Source of the DNA: Bog-1198 sp963727045
Lineage (GTDB): Bacteria > Pseudomonadota > Gammaproteobacteria > Steroidobacterales > Steroidobacteraceae
DNA: 64,000 nt
Assembly (NCBI GenBank): GCA_963727045.1
Contig: CAVSES010000002.1
Location: 310,001 to 374,000 of the forward strand
Direction: 5' to 3'
In this document: in pieces, positions 7,929-15,014 of the stretch
How the letters are laid out: each line of letters starts with the position of its first letter
Position numbering within the stretch: the stretch's first letter is position 1
Translations under genes and position numbers: made by a program
Notes under the pieces: generated by a model
What the model was told of the DNA's origin: nothing
What the model saw: the letters and a program-made list of their open reading frames with translations, nothing else
Databases searched by the model: none

Positions 7929-8197
7929 ATGAGCACGCAGAAGGATCGCAGGCTGCGCCTCTATCGCGCGTACCAGAAAGCTGGCCGGCGCGGGGAACTG
8001 CTCGCCCAGTTCGCCGCCACATCCGGCCATCAAGCAGCGCGTTCGTCAATCGGTTCGAGCCTGACGGCACCATGGTTGTGACGCTCGCAATCCGCGACGT
8101 CGGGACTGGCGAGCTACTGATACCGGCCGATCGGTTCAGTCAGGCGTCCCTTGATGACTATGCGGCCTTACTCGGGATTATTGCAGGAGCGCCATGA
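7929..8197 (+). pseudogene. Small island protein, frameshifted
   Basis: The start region reads MSTQKDRRLRLYRAYQKAGR and RGELLAQFAATSG, then goes off frame after the AAR near 8040. One base over, RFVNRFEPDGTMVVTLAIRD and VGTGELLIPADRFSQASL follow, to a stop at 8195-8197. Both halves look like real protein, so this was one ~90-residue gene. A 14-codon ORF (8194-8238) then overlaps it and the next start by ATGA on each side, a trace of the original tightly coupled operon. Function unknown. Confidence 0.45.
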
Positions 8198-8234
8198 TTG
8201 GCTCGATCGATGCTCGGCGAACCGGGGTGCTGCA

Positions 8235-8962
8235 ATGAGCGAGGGCGGCAAGAGATCATCCAAGATACGCGTTGCCGTTGAAATAAGCATGGTGGACGCC
8301 GGCCGATGCAGAGGGAGACGCCGCCGCCTGTGGCGGGCCGGAGGAAGACGACAACCTTGCCTACGCGCAGGCGCTTGAGCGCGCCGCTGTGGAGCTACGC
8401 ATTTCGAAGATAAGCGCCCATCATCCGATCCGGCGAGGTGATCGCAACAGCGGATGAAAACGATCCACCCTGGGAAATTGCCAACACCCTGCGAAACCCC
8501 GATCAAGTCGCTATCGAAGCATCTGCGACACGGACTCGACTGCTACTTGATCAACCGGACGAGATGGTCGCCTTGGCGGTTGATATGGCAGAGAGTCTGC
8601 GATCCAAAAACTGAGCCGAGAAGATGCTGGCGCACTAACTCGCCACGTTGCATGTCCTGATGATGAAGGTATCGAAACGTGCGCTTGACTTTGGCCGCCA
8701 CAACAACGGAAGTCATGGGCAGTTCACGCAAGAGCAATCTGTCGAGTTGTCTCGTCACTGTAATACCGCTGCGCGACTGTCCAGCGCGTTTCAGGACGGA
8801 CTCACTACGATGCAGACGCTCCGCACCGGATCACGCCAGACGGTGCGCGTCGAACACGTTACCGTCGAAGCCGGTGCCCAAGCGGTCATCGGAACCGTGA
8901 CGACCGGGGGGCGTCTGGTCGAGCCAAGACTGCCGGGAGGGGTAAATCAAAATGAGCGCTAA
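8235..8962 (+). pseudogene. Island protein of unknown function, broken by two stop codons and frameshifts
   Basis: Reading begins MSEGGKRSSKIRVAVE at 8235, shifts frame to EEDDNLAYAQALERAAVELR, then continues in the 8648 frame as DENDPPWEIANTLRNPDQ, LLLDQPDEMVALAVDMAESL and RSKN, where TGA at 8612 interrupts. AEKMLAH follows and TAA at 8636 interrupts again. After that LATLHVLMMKVSKRALDFGR through HVTVEAGAQAVIGTVTTGG is open to 8962. Protein sense on both sides of both stops shows a once-intact gene of ~230 residues. The last part (HCNTAARLSSAFQDGLTTMQ) resembles a conserved phage/island hypothetical. Two stops plus shifts argue for real decay here. Confidence 0.65.
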
Positions 8963-9230
8963 CCCCATGCATGAGGCCCGTAAGGCCTTGGTGGCGCATC
9001 CCCGTTGCGGGGCGCACTGCCGCACAACCTGGGGGCAAGCGTGCCGCAATCCAGCGATGTTGAACGGACGCTGCCGGATGCATGGCGGCAAGAGATCCGG
9101 AGCGCCACGCGGACCAAGGCATCCCAACTTCAAGCATGGGCGCCGCACGATTCACGCACAGAAAGAACGGCGCGAAGTGCGCAGCGCGTTACGGACAATC
9201 CGGGTATTTCTCTGTAGGTTTGTGAGTTAG
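8952..9230 (+). CDS. HGG-motif island protein
   Basis: A 92-residue basic protein containing CRNPAMLNGRCRMHGG followed by KRSGAPRG and NFKHGRRTIHAQKERRE. The C-x-x-P-A-M...CRMHGG...G-P-x-G...KHG pattern is common in phages, gene-transfer agents and integrative islands; its biochemical role is not known to me. Three Cys and the HGG motif suggest a small metal-binding or nucleic-acid-binding fold. It starts at ATG 8952, overlapping the end of the preceding broken gene, and is the last gene before the low-GC cargo. Confidence 0.6.
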   Translation: MSANPMHEARKALVAHPRCGAHCRTTWGQACRNPAMLNGRCRMHGGKRSGAPRGPRHPNFKHGRRTIHAQKERREVRSALRTIRVFLCRFVS

Positions 9231-9258
9231 TTCTTAATTGTCGCGTAGCCCCAAGCTT

Positions 9259-9760
9259 TCACGATTCCAATACTGTGTATTTGGTTTCCCATTCGTCGTT
9301 CGTATCAGCGGTTTCGGCAATTGGGGCGCGAAATGAGATTCGCTCGCCAGCATTTATGCGGTGTAGGTCGGGGTGTTCCTTGTTGGTAATAATTGTCCCG
9401 CCGGCGCTAACACCCTCGGGCTCAAAGTAATTGACCGTGTAAAACGTCGCTTTCCTCGTTCTGTTGTCCGACACAACCAATTAGAATCCGGGTGACGGCA
9501 TAGGTCGTTCTATTTTCAATGGTCATAAAGAATCCCAATGGCGCGTTATATCCCGCCATCGTTCCGCGACTAAGTTCGTTTACGACGGCTACCGATAGTG
9601 GTGTTTCGGCTTCGTGCATACACGCGGTTTGAATTGCTGCAACGGCTTTGTCGTTTCGCGCCCCTGCCATGTGGGCTAAAACACATTCGTCATAACTGGC
9701 GGCATTTGCTGTGCCGGAAGCTACAAACACCATGAGTAATAGACGATGTTTCAAGTGCAC
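9259..9760 (-). pseudogene. Secreted protein of unknown function, one frameshift
   Basis: The N-terminal frame gives a signal peptide, MHLKHRLLLMVFVASGTANA, cut before ASYDECVLAHM. It then reads KAVAAIQTACMHEAE and FFMTIENRTTYAVTRILI. One base over, VVSDNRTRKATFYTVNYFEP continues to ETKYTVLES and the stop at 9259. The shift is near 9480. The total would be ~165 residues. The start codon is GTG (9760). Conserved Cys near each end of the DEC...TAC helix hint at a periplasmic disulfide. Family unknown. GC is under 50%, so this looks like recently acquired cargo. It is divergent from the secreted protein at 9898. Confidence 0.55.
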
Positions 9761-9897
9761 TTAGGTACCGCCCACCAAAAAAGCCGCAAACATCAATATC
9801 AGAGATTTCATTGCAGACTTCTCGCAGTTATTATTTGAGCAACCGGGAGTACAGTATACTCGTCTCGTTAAACCCTCAATCAAAGAGACTTTTAGGG
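9761..9897. promoter_or_regulatory. Shared divergent promoter region of the secreted-protein pair
   Basis: An AT-rich 137-bp interval between two divergent genes. It contains the interrupted palindrome GAGTACAGTATACTC at 9847-9861 (5-bp arms, inner AGTATACT palindrome), the best operator candidate. No regulator gene is adjacent. Confidence 0.35.
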
Positions 9898-10532
9898 ATG
9901 AAAGCTAGAAATTGGATTGCAACGCTCCACCAATCACTGTTTTGGGCTCACTCGTTACCGGAGCATCGGAAGCCCAACAGATCGTCACCCCCACCAAGGT
10001 AACAGCCGACGCGTTCTTGGATCAGGCCAACGATCACCTGGTGCGCTGTGGAATCCATTGGGGGAACATCGTTCTTCAGGGCAAGGAAATCCTAGCGTAC
10101 CAAATCAATATTGAAGGTTGGTTTCTGCCGGAAACCAAGCAAATGTGCAACGTCAGTTTGGGCGTCGCTACGAACAACGACCGTGAAGGGCGACCAAACT
10201 GCTCAGGTCGATACCACGCCTTCCGATATCTACTTATTCATACAGCAAGATCCGACGATGTATCGCATTGAGGCTACGCCCGGTTCATTTCCCAGTAATT
10301 GGTATGGCGGCGCGATCGAGGCTGGCGGCATCAAGGGAAAAAAGTCTTAGACAAGGCGCTTGCGCCTACGTACGCCATGCTAAAAAACATCCCAATGCTG
10401 GTGTACTTGGTTTTCGATTTACCGACGGGCAAGAAGACCCTGGCGTTCAATACCGTTAATAATCTACCAAAAGACCAGGATCTCGCCCTTAGTGACTGTT
10501 TGGTACGAGGCGCGAAGCGCGCAACCCCTTAG
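9898..10532 (+). pseudogene. Secreted protein of unknown function with frame changes
   Basis: The coding sense runs through four segments: MKARNWIAT (ATG at 9898), then ITVLGSLVTGASEAQQIVTP completing a signal peptide, then WGNIVLQGKEILAYQINIEG to CNVSLGVAT, then TTTVKGDQTAQVDTTPSDIY to AGGIKGKK, and finally VLDKALAPTYAMLKNIPMLV to RGAKRATP. Frame changes lie near 9925, 10170 and 10344. The last sits exactly on a classical minus-one slippery heptamer with a hairpin behind it (see the separate feature), so it may be programmed, while the others look like indels. The product would be ~205 residues, exported. I do not recognise the family. GC is about 43-48%, well below the surrounding DNA. Confidence 0.5.
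10338..10367 (+). promoter_or_regulatory. Possible -1 programmed ribosomal frameshift signal
   Basis: The heptamer A-AAA-AAG (10338-10344) lies in the correct phase of the incoming frame (GGA AAA AAG TCT TAG). A minus-one slip bypasses the TAG at 10348 and continues into VLDKALAP. Nine bases downstream, AGGCGC (10354-10359) pairs with GCGCCT (10362-10367). An AAGGG Shine-Dalgarno-like stretch precedes the heptamer. The arrangement matches dnaX/IS-type signals, but a homopolymer indel would look the same. Confidence 0.35.
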
Positions 10533-10587
10533 AGAGAGGGCGCGTTGCGCTCATGAGCGTCTTGCTCATCCTCGCGCTTCCACTCGG

Positions 10588-11086
10588 CTATGAACCTGCG
10601 GATGCCACACAGTTGCCGACTGCGTAACGGGCGATGAGTAGCGCCTCGGCTCTCCCATCATGCTTGGCAAGATGAAGCTCGGCGCCGGGATATAGCAAGC
10701 GAGCCTTGTGCAGCGAGGCACGCTTGTCCTTGCCGAGGCCGTGGGAATTTCTTCCACACCCTTGGCGTCACGAGCTCCAGGCTGATCTGCAGGACTTGGA
10801 GCACGCTCAAGACCGAGCCGAAGCCAACGCCGAACTGGAACGTGGTGGACACCCCTTGCCTGGGCATGGACCAAACCCGCTCGACAACTGCATGGGCTGG
10901 GCGGCCTGCTAATGCGTCCAGGATGATGGTTTGCAGCGCGCGCCCATCGATCCATGCCAACTTGAGATCGCGAATCACGGGTAGATCAGCGACGAAATCA
11001 AAGGAGCCATCCCTCGTAAGACCAGCTACAGCGCCGGAGAGTCTCGGATCGATGCCAAGGATTAGGCTACCTTGCTCGGTGCTCAT
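10588..11086 (-). pseudogene. RuvC-like Holliday-junction resolvase, one frameshift
   Basis: A ~165-residue RNase H-fold nuclease of the phage RuvC type. The N-terminus carries the first catalytic Asp in SLILGIDPRLSGAVAGL, the middle the Glu in AHAVVERVWSMPRQGVST, and the C-terminus the motif LGKDKRASLHKARLLYPGAE and HDGRAEALLIARYAVG, which supplies the final acidic pair. The C-terminal part is in a different frame; removing one C from a CCC run near 10750 joins KKF to HGLGKDKRASL, ending at a stop at 10588. Its start ATG overlaps the stop of the recombinase remnant (ATGA). It would resolve branched DNA during island replication or excision. Confidence 0.7.
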
Positions 11087-11760
11087 GTATGGTTCACAGA
11101 CGACGCTGCCGGCAGCTGCTCAAGTAAGTCGTGTCGCAGGCAATTCGCCCATTTCTCAAGCGCAGCCCTCTTCTCTTCAAGAAAGTCGTGCCTAACCAGC
11201 ATGTGCATAGATCGGTCACCGTAGCCCCTACCCAAAATCTCCGCAATGTGACCAATCGGGACATCCAGCGAGAACATACCGTGGGCAACAGTTCGACGAA
11301 GGTCGTAAGTCGTGAAAGGCGCAATCTTGAAGTGCTCGCGATTTCGGTGAACTGCCACCTGGAAGGCCCACTCGGTCGGCGGTGTCTCATTGCCCATACC
11401 ACGTGGCGGTCCGAGCACGTAGCGACAGGTACCCGTGAGAATCTGCAACTCCCTCAGAAGCTCGAATGCAAAAGCCGACAGCGGAACAACATGGAGCCGG
11501 CGACTTTTTGCCACCGGTATCCCCCAAAGCAGCCTATCGAAGTCGAAATGCTCCCATTGGGCATAAAGGAGCTCTCGAGGCCGCTGACCTGTGAGCAACA
11601 GCAACTTGAAGCCGAGCCTGATCGCGGCCGTCATGATGGCAGTCTCGGAGAGAGTTCCATAGCAAACCAATTTCATCGCCGTTGAGAACACGAGCGGCAT
11701 CGGGCGAGACCGCATGATTTGAGCGGCGCATTTTAGACCCTACCTTGGGCGGCAGCTGCA
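11083..11760 (-). pseudogene. Tyrosine recombinase remnant lacking catalytic residues
   Basis: Homologous to the catalytic half of the integrase at 1381-2694, including RPRELLYAQWEHFDFDRLLW, RNREHFKIAPFTTYDLRRT and RHDFLEEKRAALEKWANCL. The first Arg (GQRPRE) and the Arg of the box-II motif remain, but the box-II His is Tyr (TYDLRRT), the second His is Arg (ILGR), and the nucleophilic Tyr position reads Leu (HMLVRHDF). It therefore cannot recombine DNA by the usual mechanism. A frame change near 11655 joins an upstream piece (VLNGDEIGLLWNSLRD) that restores the linker. The N-terminal half is missing. The ATGA overlap with the RuvC-like gene suggests the protein is still made, possibly as a DNA-binding accessory or competitor. 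Confidence 0.7.
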
Positions 11761-11984
11761 GCCCGTCTCGGAGCCCGAACCTTTGCGAAGCGGCCTGCAA
11801 GAAGGTCGCCCTTGAACTTGCGATAGGTGCTCACGCGCCAGAGGTGTCTGCCGAGCAGGTTCGCATCGGGCGGAGGCAGCACGCCCCAGGTGAGGTAGTT
11901 GCAGCGGCTGCGCTCACTGATGCCGAGATCGCTCTCGATGAACGCGCCGTCGATCATCGGCTCGTCGGTGGGTTGAATTTTCAT
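11733..11984 (-). CDS. AlpA/excisionase-like protein, right paralogue
   Basis: An 83-residue protein starting at ATG 11984. The core ISERSRCNYLTWGVLPPPDA followed by NLLGRHLWRVSTY and KFKGDLLAGRFAKVRAP lines up with the left-hand AlpA-like protein (LSERSFRNWRSAGIIPEPDG, NVLGRDIWKPETF, EILSGKHSRVRRP). It should bind DNA through a winged helix and act as an excisionase or regulator near the tRNA-side end. Its 3' end abuts or overlaps the recombinase remnant. The two copies probably derive from two elements that met at this tRNA, or from duplication. Confidence 0.65.
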   Translation of the reverse strand: MKIQPTDEPMIDGAFIESDLGISERSRCNYLTWGVLPPPDANLLGRHLWRVSTYRKFKGDLLAGRFAKVRAPRRAAAAAQGRV

Positions 11985-12049
11985 GATGCCTTCCAGTGTT
12001 GGCCCCAGCTTCGCTGGGCGGGAAGGCAGACTAGGAGCAGCCCAACGTT

Positions 12050-12676
12050 TTACCGAGACCGTAAATTCGCGGATTTGTTGGTCTTGCTTTTTCGATTTAT
12101 CTGAGGCTCGGCCTCTTCCGCATCGCCAGGCGGCCCCACCAGATCGATGAGCCGCTCCATCAGTGCCAGGGACATCATGGGCAGCGCCCAACACTGCTCG
12201 CGCAGCTTCCGATACTCACGGTATTTTAGGCGCACGCGCGACTCCTCGATTCCGTTACCGTGCGGAGCCGCATCGCTTAGCCGATCGGCGACCCGAGCCA
12301 TCGATTCGCCTCGCAGCAAACAGTTCTCAATCCAAGTGCCCGTGGCGATGCGCGCGGAGAGCTTCGGGGGAGCACCCCTACCGCGCCGCTTCGGAGCAAC
12401 AAGCCCAAAGGCCTCGTCCAGCGATCGATAGTGCCCTGAGCGATAGTTGCGGATTGCGGCGGCGTGCTCAAAGCTACTGGCGTCGGCGAGTTCCTCGAGG
12501 GCTTGGCGAGCTGCCTCTGCGGCTTCGGGCGTGAATGGCGGCTGGAGCAGCCGGAACAGATCCGGCGGGATCAGCGACTCGGCAAAGGTGCGAATGAACC
12601 GAGTCGCGCGGGCGATGTCGGCAACAGGTGCCCTGCTCGCGGCGATAGGTGCGCAGCCCCAAGGCTGACGGCTCAA
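12050..12676 (-). CDS. Unknown basic helical protein at the right end of the island
   Basis: About 208 residues if the TTG at 12676 is used; the true start may be further in, since the first residues read through the repeat-bearing end. Recognisable blocks are FTPEAAEAARQALEELADAS, SLDEAFGLVAPKRRGRGAPP and ENCLLRGESMARVADRL followed by VRLKYREYRKLREQCWALP. The Gly/Arg/Pro-rich centre followed by a long charged helix suggests nucleic-acid binding. It leads a leftward gene set with the AlpA-like protein, the recombinase remnant and the RuvC-like gene. I do not recognise the family. Confidence 0.5.
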   Translation of the reverse strand: MSRQPWGCAPIAASRAPVADIARATRFIRTFAESLIPPDLFRLLQPPFTPEAAEAARQALEELADASSFEHAAAIRNYRSGHYRSLDEAFGLVAPKRRGRGAPPKLSARIATGTWIENCLLRGESMARVADRLSDAAPHGNGIEESRVRLKYREYRKLREQCWALPMMSLALMERLIDLVGPPGDAEEAEPQINRKSKTNKSANLRSR

Positions 12677-12677
12677 A

Positions 12678-12698
12678 GTGTACCCCCAGGTGTACCCC
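12678..12698 (+). promoter_or_regulatory. Two GTGTACCCC repeats, candidate integrase arm-binding sites (right arm)
   Basis: GTGTACCCC at 12678-12686 and 12690-12698, the same orientation, 12-bp spacing and near-identical flanks as the first pair near the left end. They lie 48 bp inside attR, where an integrase arm site would be expected. Confidence 0.65.
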
Positions 12699-12745
12699 GA
12701 CCGGATTCCAGCGATAGGCTGACATCACGAAAAGCCTATATTTAC

Positions 12746-12790
12746 TGGCGCGCCCGGACGGATTCGAACCGCCGACCACCTGGTTCGAAG
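12746..12790 (-). repeat. attR: tRNA-side copy of the 45-bp attachment repeat
   Basis: Identical to 1081-1125 and forms the 3' part of the functional tRNA-Arg gene, so integration left the tRNA intact. Confidence 0.9.
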
Positions 12791-12822
12791 CCAGGTGCTC
12801 TATCCAGCTGAGCTACGGGCGC
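12746..12822 (-). tRNA. tRNA-Arg (anticodon TCG), CCA encoded
   Basis: Seventy-seven bases fold as a full cloverleaf. The acceptor stem GCGCCCG pairs with CGGGCGC and is followed by G-CCA. The D stem is GCTC/GAGC, the anticodon stem CCTGG/CCAGG encloses the loop CTTCGAA (anticodon TCG, reading CGA), and the T loop is GTTCGAATC. The gene is transcribed leftward into the island and is the integration target. Confidence 0.96.
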
Positions 12823-12954
12823 ACGCCGGCAGTGTAACGTTCGCAAGGTCATTCGGAAACTGATTCGCCTGCCCGACGGTCTTGCATGGTCCACACTCGC
12901 GGCCAAAATGCCGGTAAAATCGACGCTGCGGCGACACTCTCGAGGGTTTACAGC

Positions 12955-13548
12955 ATGTCAACGAACAAGACCGACCTCGATCCACTGCCATCGAATCTGA
13001 CCAGTTCTCTGAATGCGCATTGGCGGCTCTTTCTCACGGAAGGGATCATTCTTTTCATCCTCGGCCTTCTGGCCATCATCGTTCCGCCGATTGCCACGAT
13101 TGCCGTCGAGGTCCTGGTGGGATGGCTGCTGCTCATGAGCGGCGTCATCGGTTTGATCGCCACGATCCGCATGCGCGGCGCTCCGGGATTTGGGTGGTCG
13201 CTGGTTTCGGCCATTCTCGGGATCGTGGCGGGCATCGTGCTGCTGGCTTGGCCGCTGTCAGGCGCGCTGTCGCTCACCATGATATTGACGGGCTTTCTGG
13301 TGCTCGAAGGCATCATTTCGATCCTCTATGCGTTCGAACATAGACGCGAGCTGTCGGGGCGCTGGGGTGTCATGCTATTCAGCGGCATTGTCGATCTGCT
13401 GCTGGCGGGAATCATCTTTGACGGCCTTCCCGGCACGGCCGCGTGGGCGATCGGCTTGCTCTTCGGAGTCAATCTCGTATTCGGCGGCTCAGCCATCATC
13501 GCGATGGCATTGCACGCCAGAGACGTGGGTGCGCCGGGTAAGACCTAG
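12955..13548 (+). CDS. HdeD-family (DUF308) membrane protein
   Basis: A 197-residue inner-membrane protein with six predicted hydrophobic helices in three pairs, each repeat of the type LFLTEGIILFILGLLAIIVP and GWLLLMSGVIGLIATI. This is the DUF308/HdeD layout; E. coli HdeD contributes to acid resistance at high cell density. A soluble N-terminal stretch of about 20 residues precedes the first helix. The ATG at 12955 was chosen over a longer reading frame because it gives the normal family length. It is the first chromosomal gene after the tRNA. Confidence 0.85.
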   Translation: MSTNKTDLDPLPSNLTSSLNAHWRLFLTEGIILFILGLLAIIVPPIATIAVEVLVGWLLLMSGVIGLIATIRMRGAPGFGWSLVSAILGIVAGIVLLAWPLSGALSLTMILTGFLVLEGIISILYAFEHRRELSGRWGVMLFSGIVDLLLAGIIFDGLPGTAAWAIGLLFGVNLVFGGSAIIAMALHARDVGAPGKT

Positions 13549-13560
13549 GATTCACCTGGG

Positions 13561-14382
13561 TCATTTTGACGCTGGTGGCACCAGATTGATCAACAGTATT
13601 CGCAGGCCCCAATTGGCGACTCGCGCACCGTACTGCCAGATCTGCACGTAGGCGTACCTGCTCCGCTGATCCGAGCCGCCAAGCACACCGACCGTATATA
13701 AGAGACTGGAATCCCGGGACCGGCCGTGGCCGGCCTCCTGCCACGCGCCCGTGACGGCGTGTGCGGCCAGGTGCCGATTGGCGGCTGCGAGCCCCATGGG
13801 CATTTCACCGTCCGTATAGAAATGAAAGTCGGCGGTGCGGGCATAGGTGCGCAATCCAGCCGCAAGGCCCTCTAGCCGGCAGGTTTCCTGAAAATCGAGC
13901 ACCGCTTCGCCGGCTGCGTCCATTGAAGCGAGACCCTGTGGCGGCGCGTCCGGTGCCGGTCGAGCGGCCGGGTCGGCGCTGGCCATGGGCTCGGCATCCG
14001 CAGGCACGCCGTGCGAAATTCCACCATCGACTTCGACTTTCCAATTGCACGCTGCGTCACGCTTCCAAATGGTCAAGAAATCGCCTTGCAGCGGAGCCGC
14101 GCCGGCGGCGGCCGTGTATATCCACGGACCCGCCGTAAATCCCAGATCCCCACTGCCCGAGAGGTCCGCCAGGCTGGGGTACCATTCGAGCGTGTCGGAA
14201 TTGTCCTGCGAGGCCGAATAGAACGCTCGGCCCGGCACTGGTAGGGGCTCCAGCACCAGCGAGCCTTCTGCGAGGTATTCAAGAAATGCCTCCCGGATCG
14301 ACCCACGCGCTCGCCGGCTAAATGCCAGTTCGGCCGCCAGCAAGGGCCCAAGCGCCGAGGTGACATCGCTGCATTCGCTCAT
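13561..14382 (-). CDS. NTF2-like (SnoaL/DUF4440-type) protein, probably two domains
   Basis: A 273-residue protein starting at ATG 14382, which is preceded by AAGGGG. The first half (LAFSRRARGSIREAFLEYLA ... WKRDAACNWKVEVDGGI) and the second half (FQETCRLEGLAAGLRTYART ... YAYVQIWQYGARVANWGLRI) both follow the NTF2 cone-fold pattern: an N-terminal helix, then a strand-rich part ending in an I-W-x-x-x-x..W strand. A Pro/Ala-rich linker joins them. Ligand or enzymatic activity is unknown. No clear signal peptide. It is convergent with the HdeD-like gene, with a 12-bp gap. Confidence 0.6.
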   Translation of the reverse strand: MSECSDVTSALGPLLAAELAFSRRARGSIREAFLEYLAEGSLVLEPLPVPGRAFYSASQDNSDTLEWYPSLADLSGSGDLGFTAGPWIYTAAAGAAPLQGDFLTIWKRDAACNWKVEVDGGISHGVPADAEPMASADPAARPAPDAPPQGLASMDAAGEAVLDFQETCRLEGLAAGLRTYARTADFHFYTDGEMPMGLAAANRHLAAHAVTGAWQEAGHGRSRDSSLLYTVGVLGGSDQRSRYAYVQIWQYGARVANWGLRILLINLVPPASK

Positions 14383-14599
14383 TAAGTCCCCTTCTGATGG
14401 CTTGCCCAAGGGGCAATCCATGCGCACTTTACCTCGCCACTTGATGCCCGGGCGGAACCAAACAACCCAGGCTGGCTCTAATATGGATACAAAATCAGCC
14501 ACTTACGATTGCGCCGTGGGGCGCTGGCGGCTCCCGGCCCTTGGCCGTAAGATCTCAAGTGCCTGATAATCTTAAACGTAACGATAAAGAGGATTCCCG

Positions 14600-14977
14600 A
14601 TGAAGGCTTGGATACCGCTCACGCTGGTTTTCGCACTCGGCGCCGCCGCAAATGCGCAGGCGACCTGCACTTATCCGCGCTCGCCGGAAGCGCCCCCCGA
14701 CGGGAATACCGCGACCAAGGATGAAATGGTTGCTGCGAAGCATGACTTCGATCGCTTCAACGGCGAGATGAATTCCTATTTGGACTGTCTCAAGCTCGAG
14801 ATGGACGCCGCGACTCCGAAGGATCCGAAGAAACTGACGCCCGAAGAAAAGAAAAAAGCGGACGACCAGCAAAAGATATTGGTGCAGAAGAACAACGCGG
14901 CCGTAGATGAACTGCAGGCGGTGGTTGGGCGCTTCAATGAACAATTGAAGATCTTCAAGGCGAAACAGCAGAAGTGA
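14600..14977 (+). CDS. Small secreted helical protein, hypothetical
   Basis: A 125-residue protein with a clear signal peptide (MKAWIPLTLVFALGAAANA, cut near AQA) and a mature part of charged helices: KHDFDRFNGEMNSYLDCLKL and PEEKKKADDQQKILVQKNNA. Cys residues near TCTYP and LDCLK could form a disulfide. It is probably periplasmic. I recognise no family. GAGGATT precedes the ATG. Confidence 0.6.
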   Translation: MKAWIPLTLVFALGAAANAQATCTYPRSPEAPPDGNTATKDEMVAAKHDFDRFNGEMNSYLDCLKLEMDAATPKDPKKLTPEEKKKADDQQKILVQKNNAAVDELQAVVGRFNEQLKIFKAKQQK

Positions 14978-14984
14978 TTTCAGA

Positions 14985-15005
14985 GCGGCGGAGTTGCTCC
15001 GCCGC
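14985..15005 (+). terminator. 9-bp perfect hairpin between the secreted-protein gene and moeA
   Basis: GCGGCGGAG (14985-14993) pairs with CTCCGCCGC (14997-15005) around a TTG loop, directly after the stop at 14977 and ten bases before the moeA start. No T tract follows. It may attenuate read-through or control moeA translation. Confidence 0.4.
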
Positions 15006-15014
15006 AACTGTCAT

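Larger units (their letters stand above)
1081..12790. mobile_element. 11.7-kb integrative element in tRNA-Arg(TCG)
   Basis: The segment is bounded by the perfect 45-bp repeats, with a tyrosine integrase just inside the left end and candidate arm-type sites near both ends. Its gene set (integrase, AlpA-like proteins, zinc-ribbon, HTH, Toprim-DUF3987 primase-helicase, HGG-motif protein, RuvC-like nuclease) is that of a phage-satellite-like or small integrative island; I see no capsid, tail or conjugation genes. Base composition is visibly lower in GC than the flanking chromosome, especially at 2.9-3.3 kb and 9.2-10.5 kb. Many of its genes are interrupted, so it may be immobile now. Confidence 0.88.

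Noticed and set aside
8612..8614. In-frame TGA as possible selenocysteine or recoding site
   Set aside because: A TAA follows 24 bases later in the same frame and the gene is frameshifted upstream, so decay is the simpler reading.
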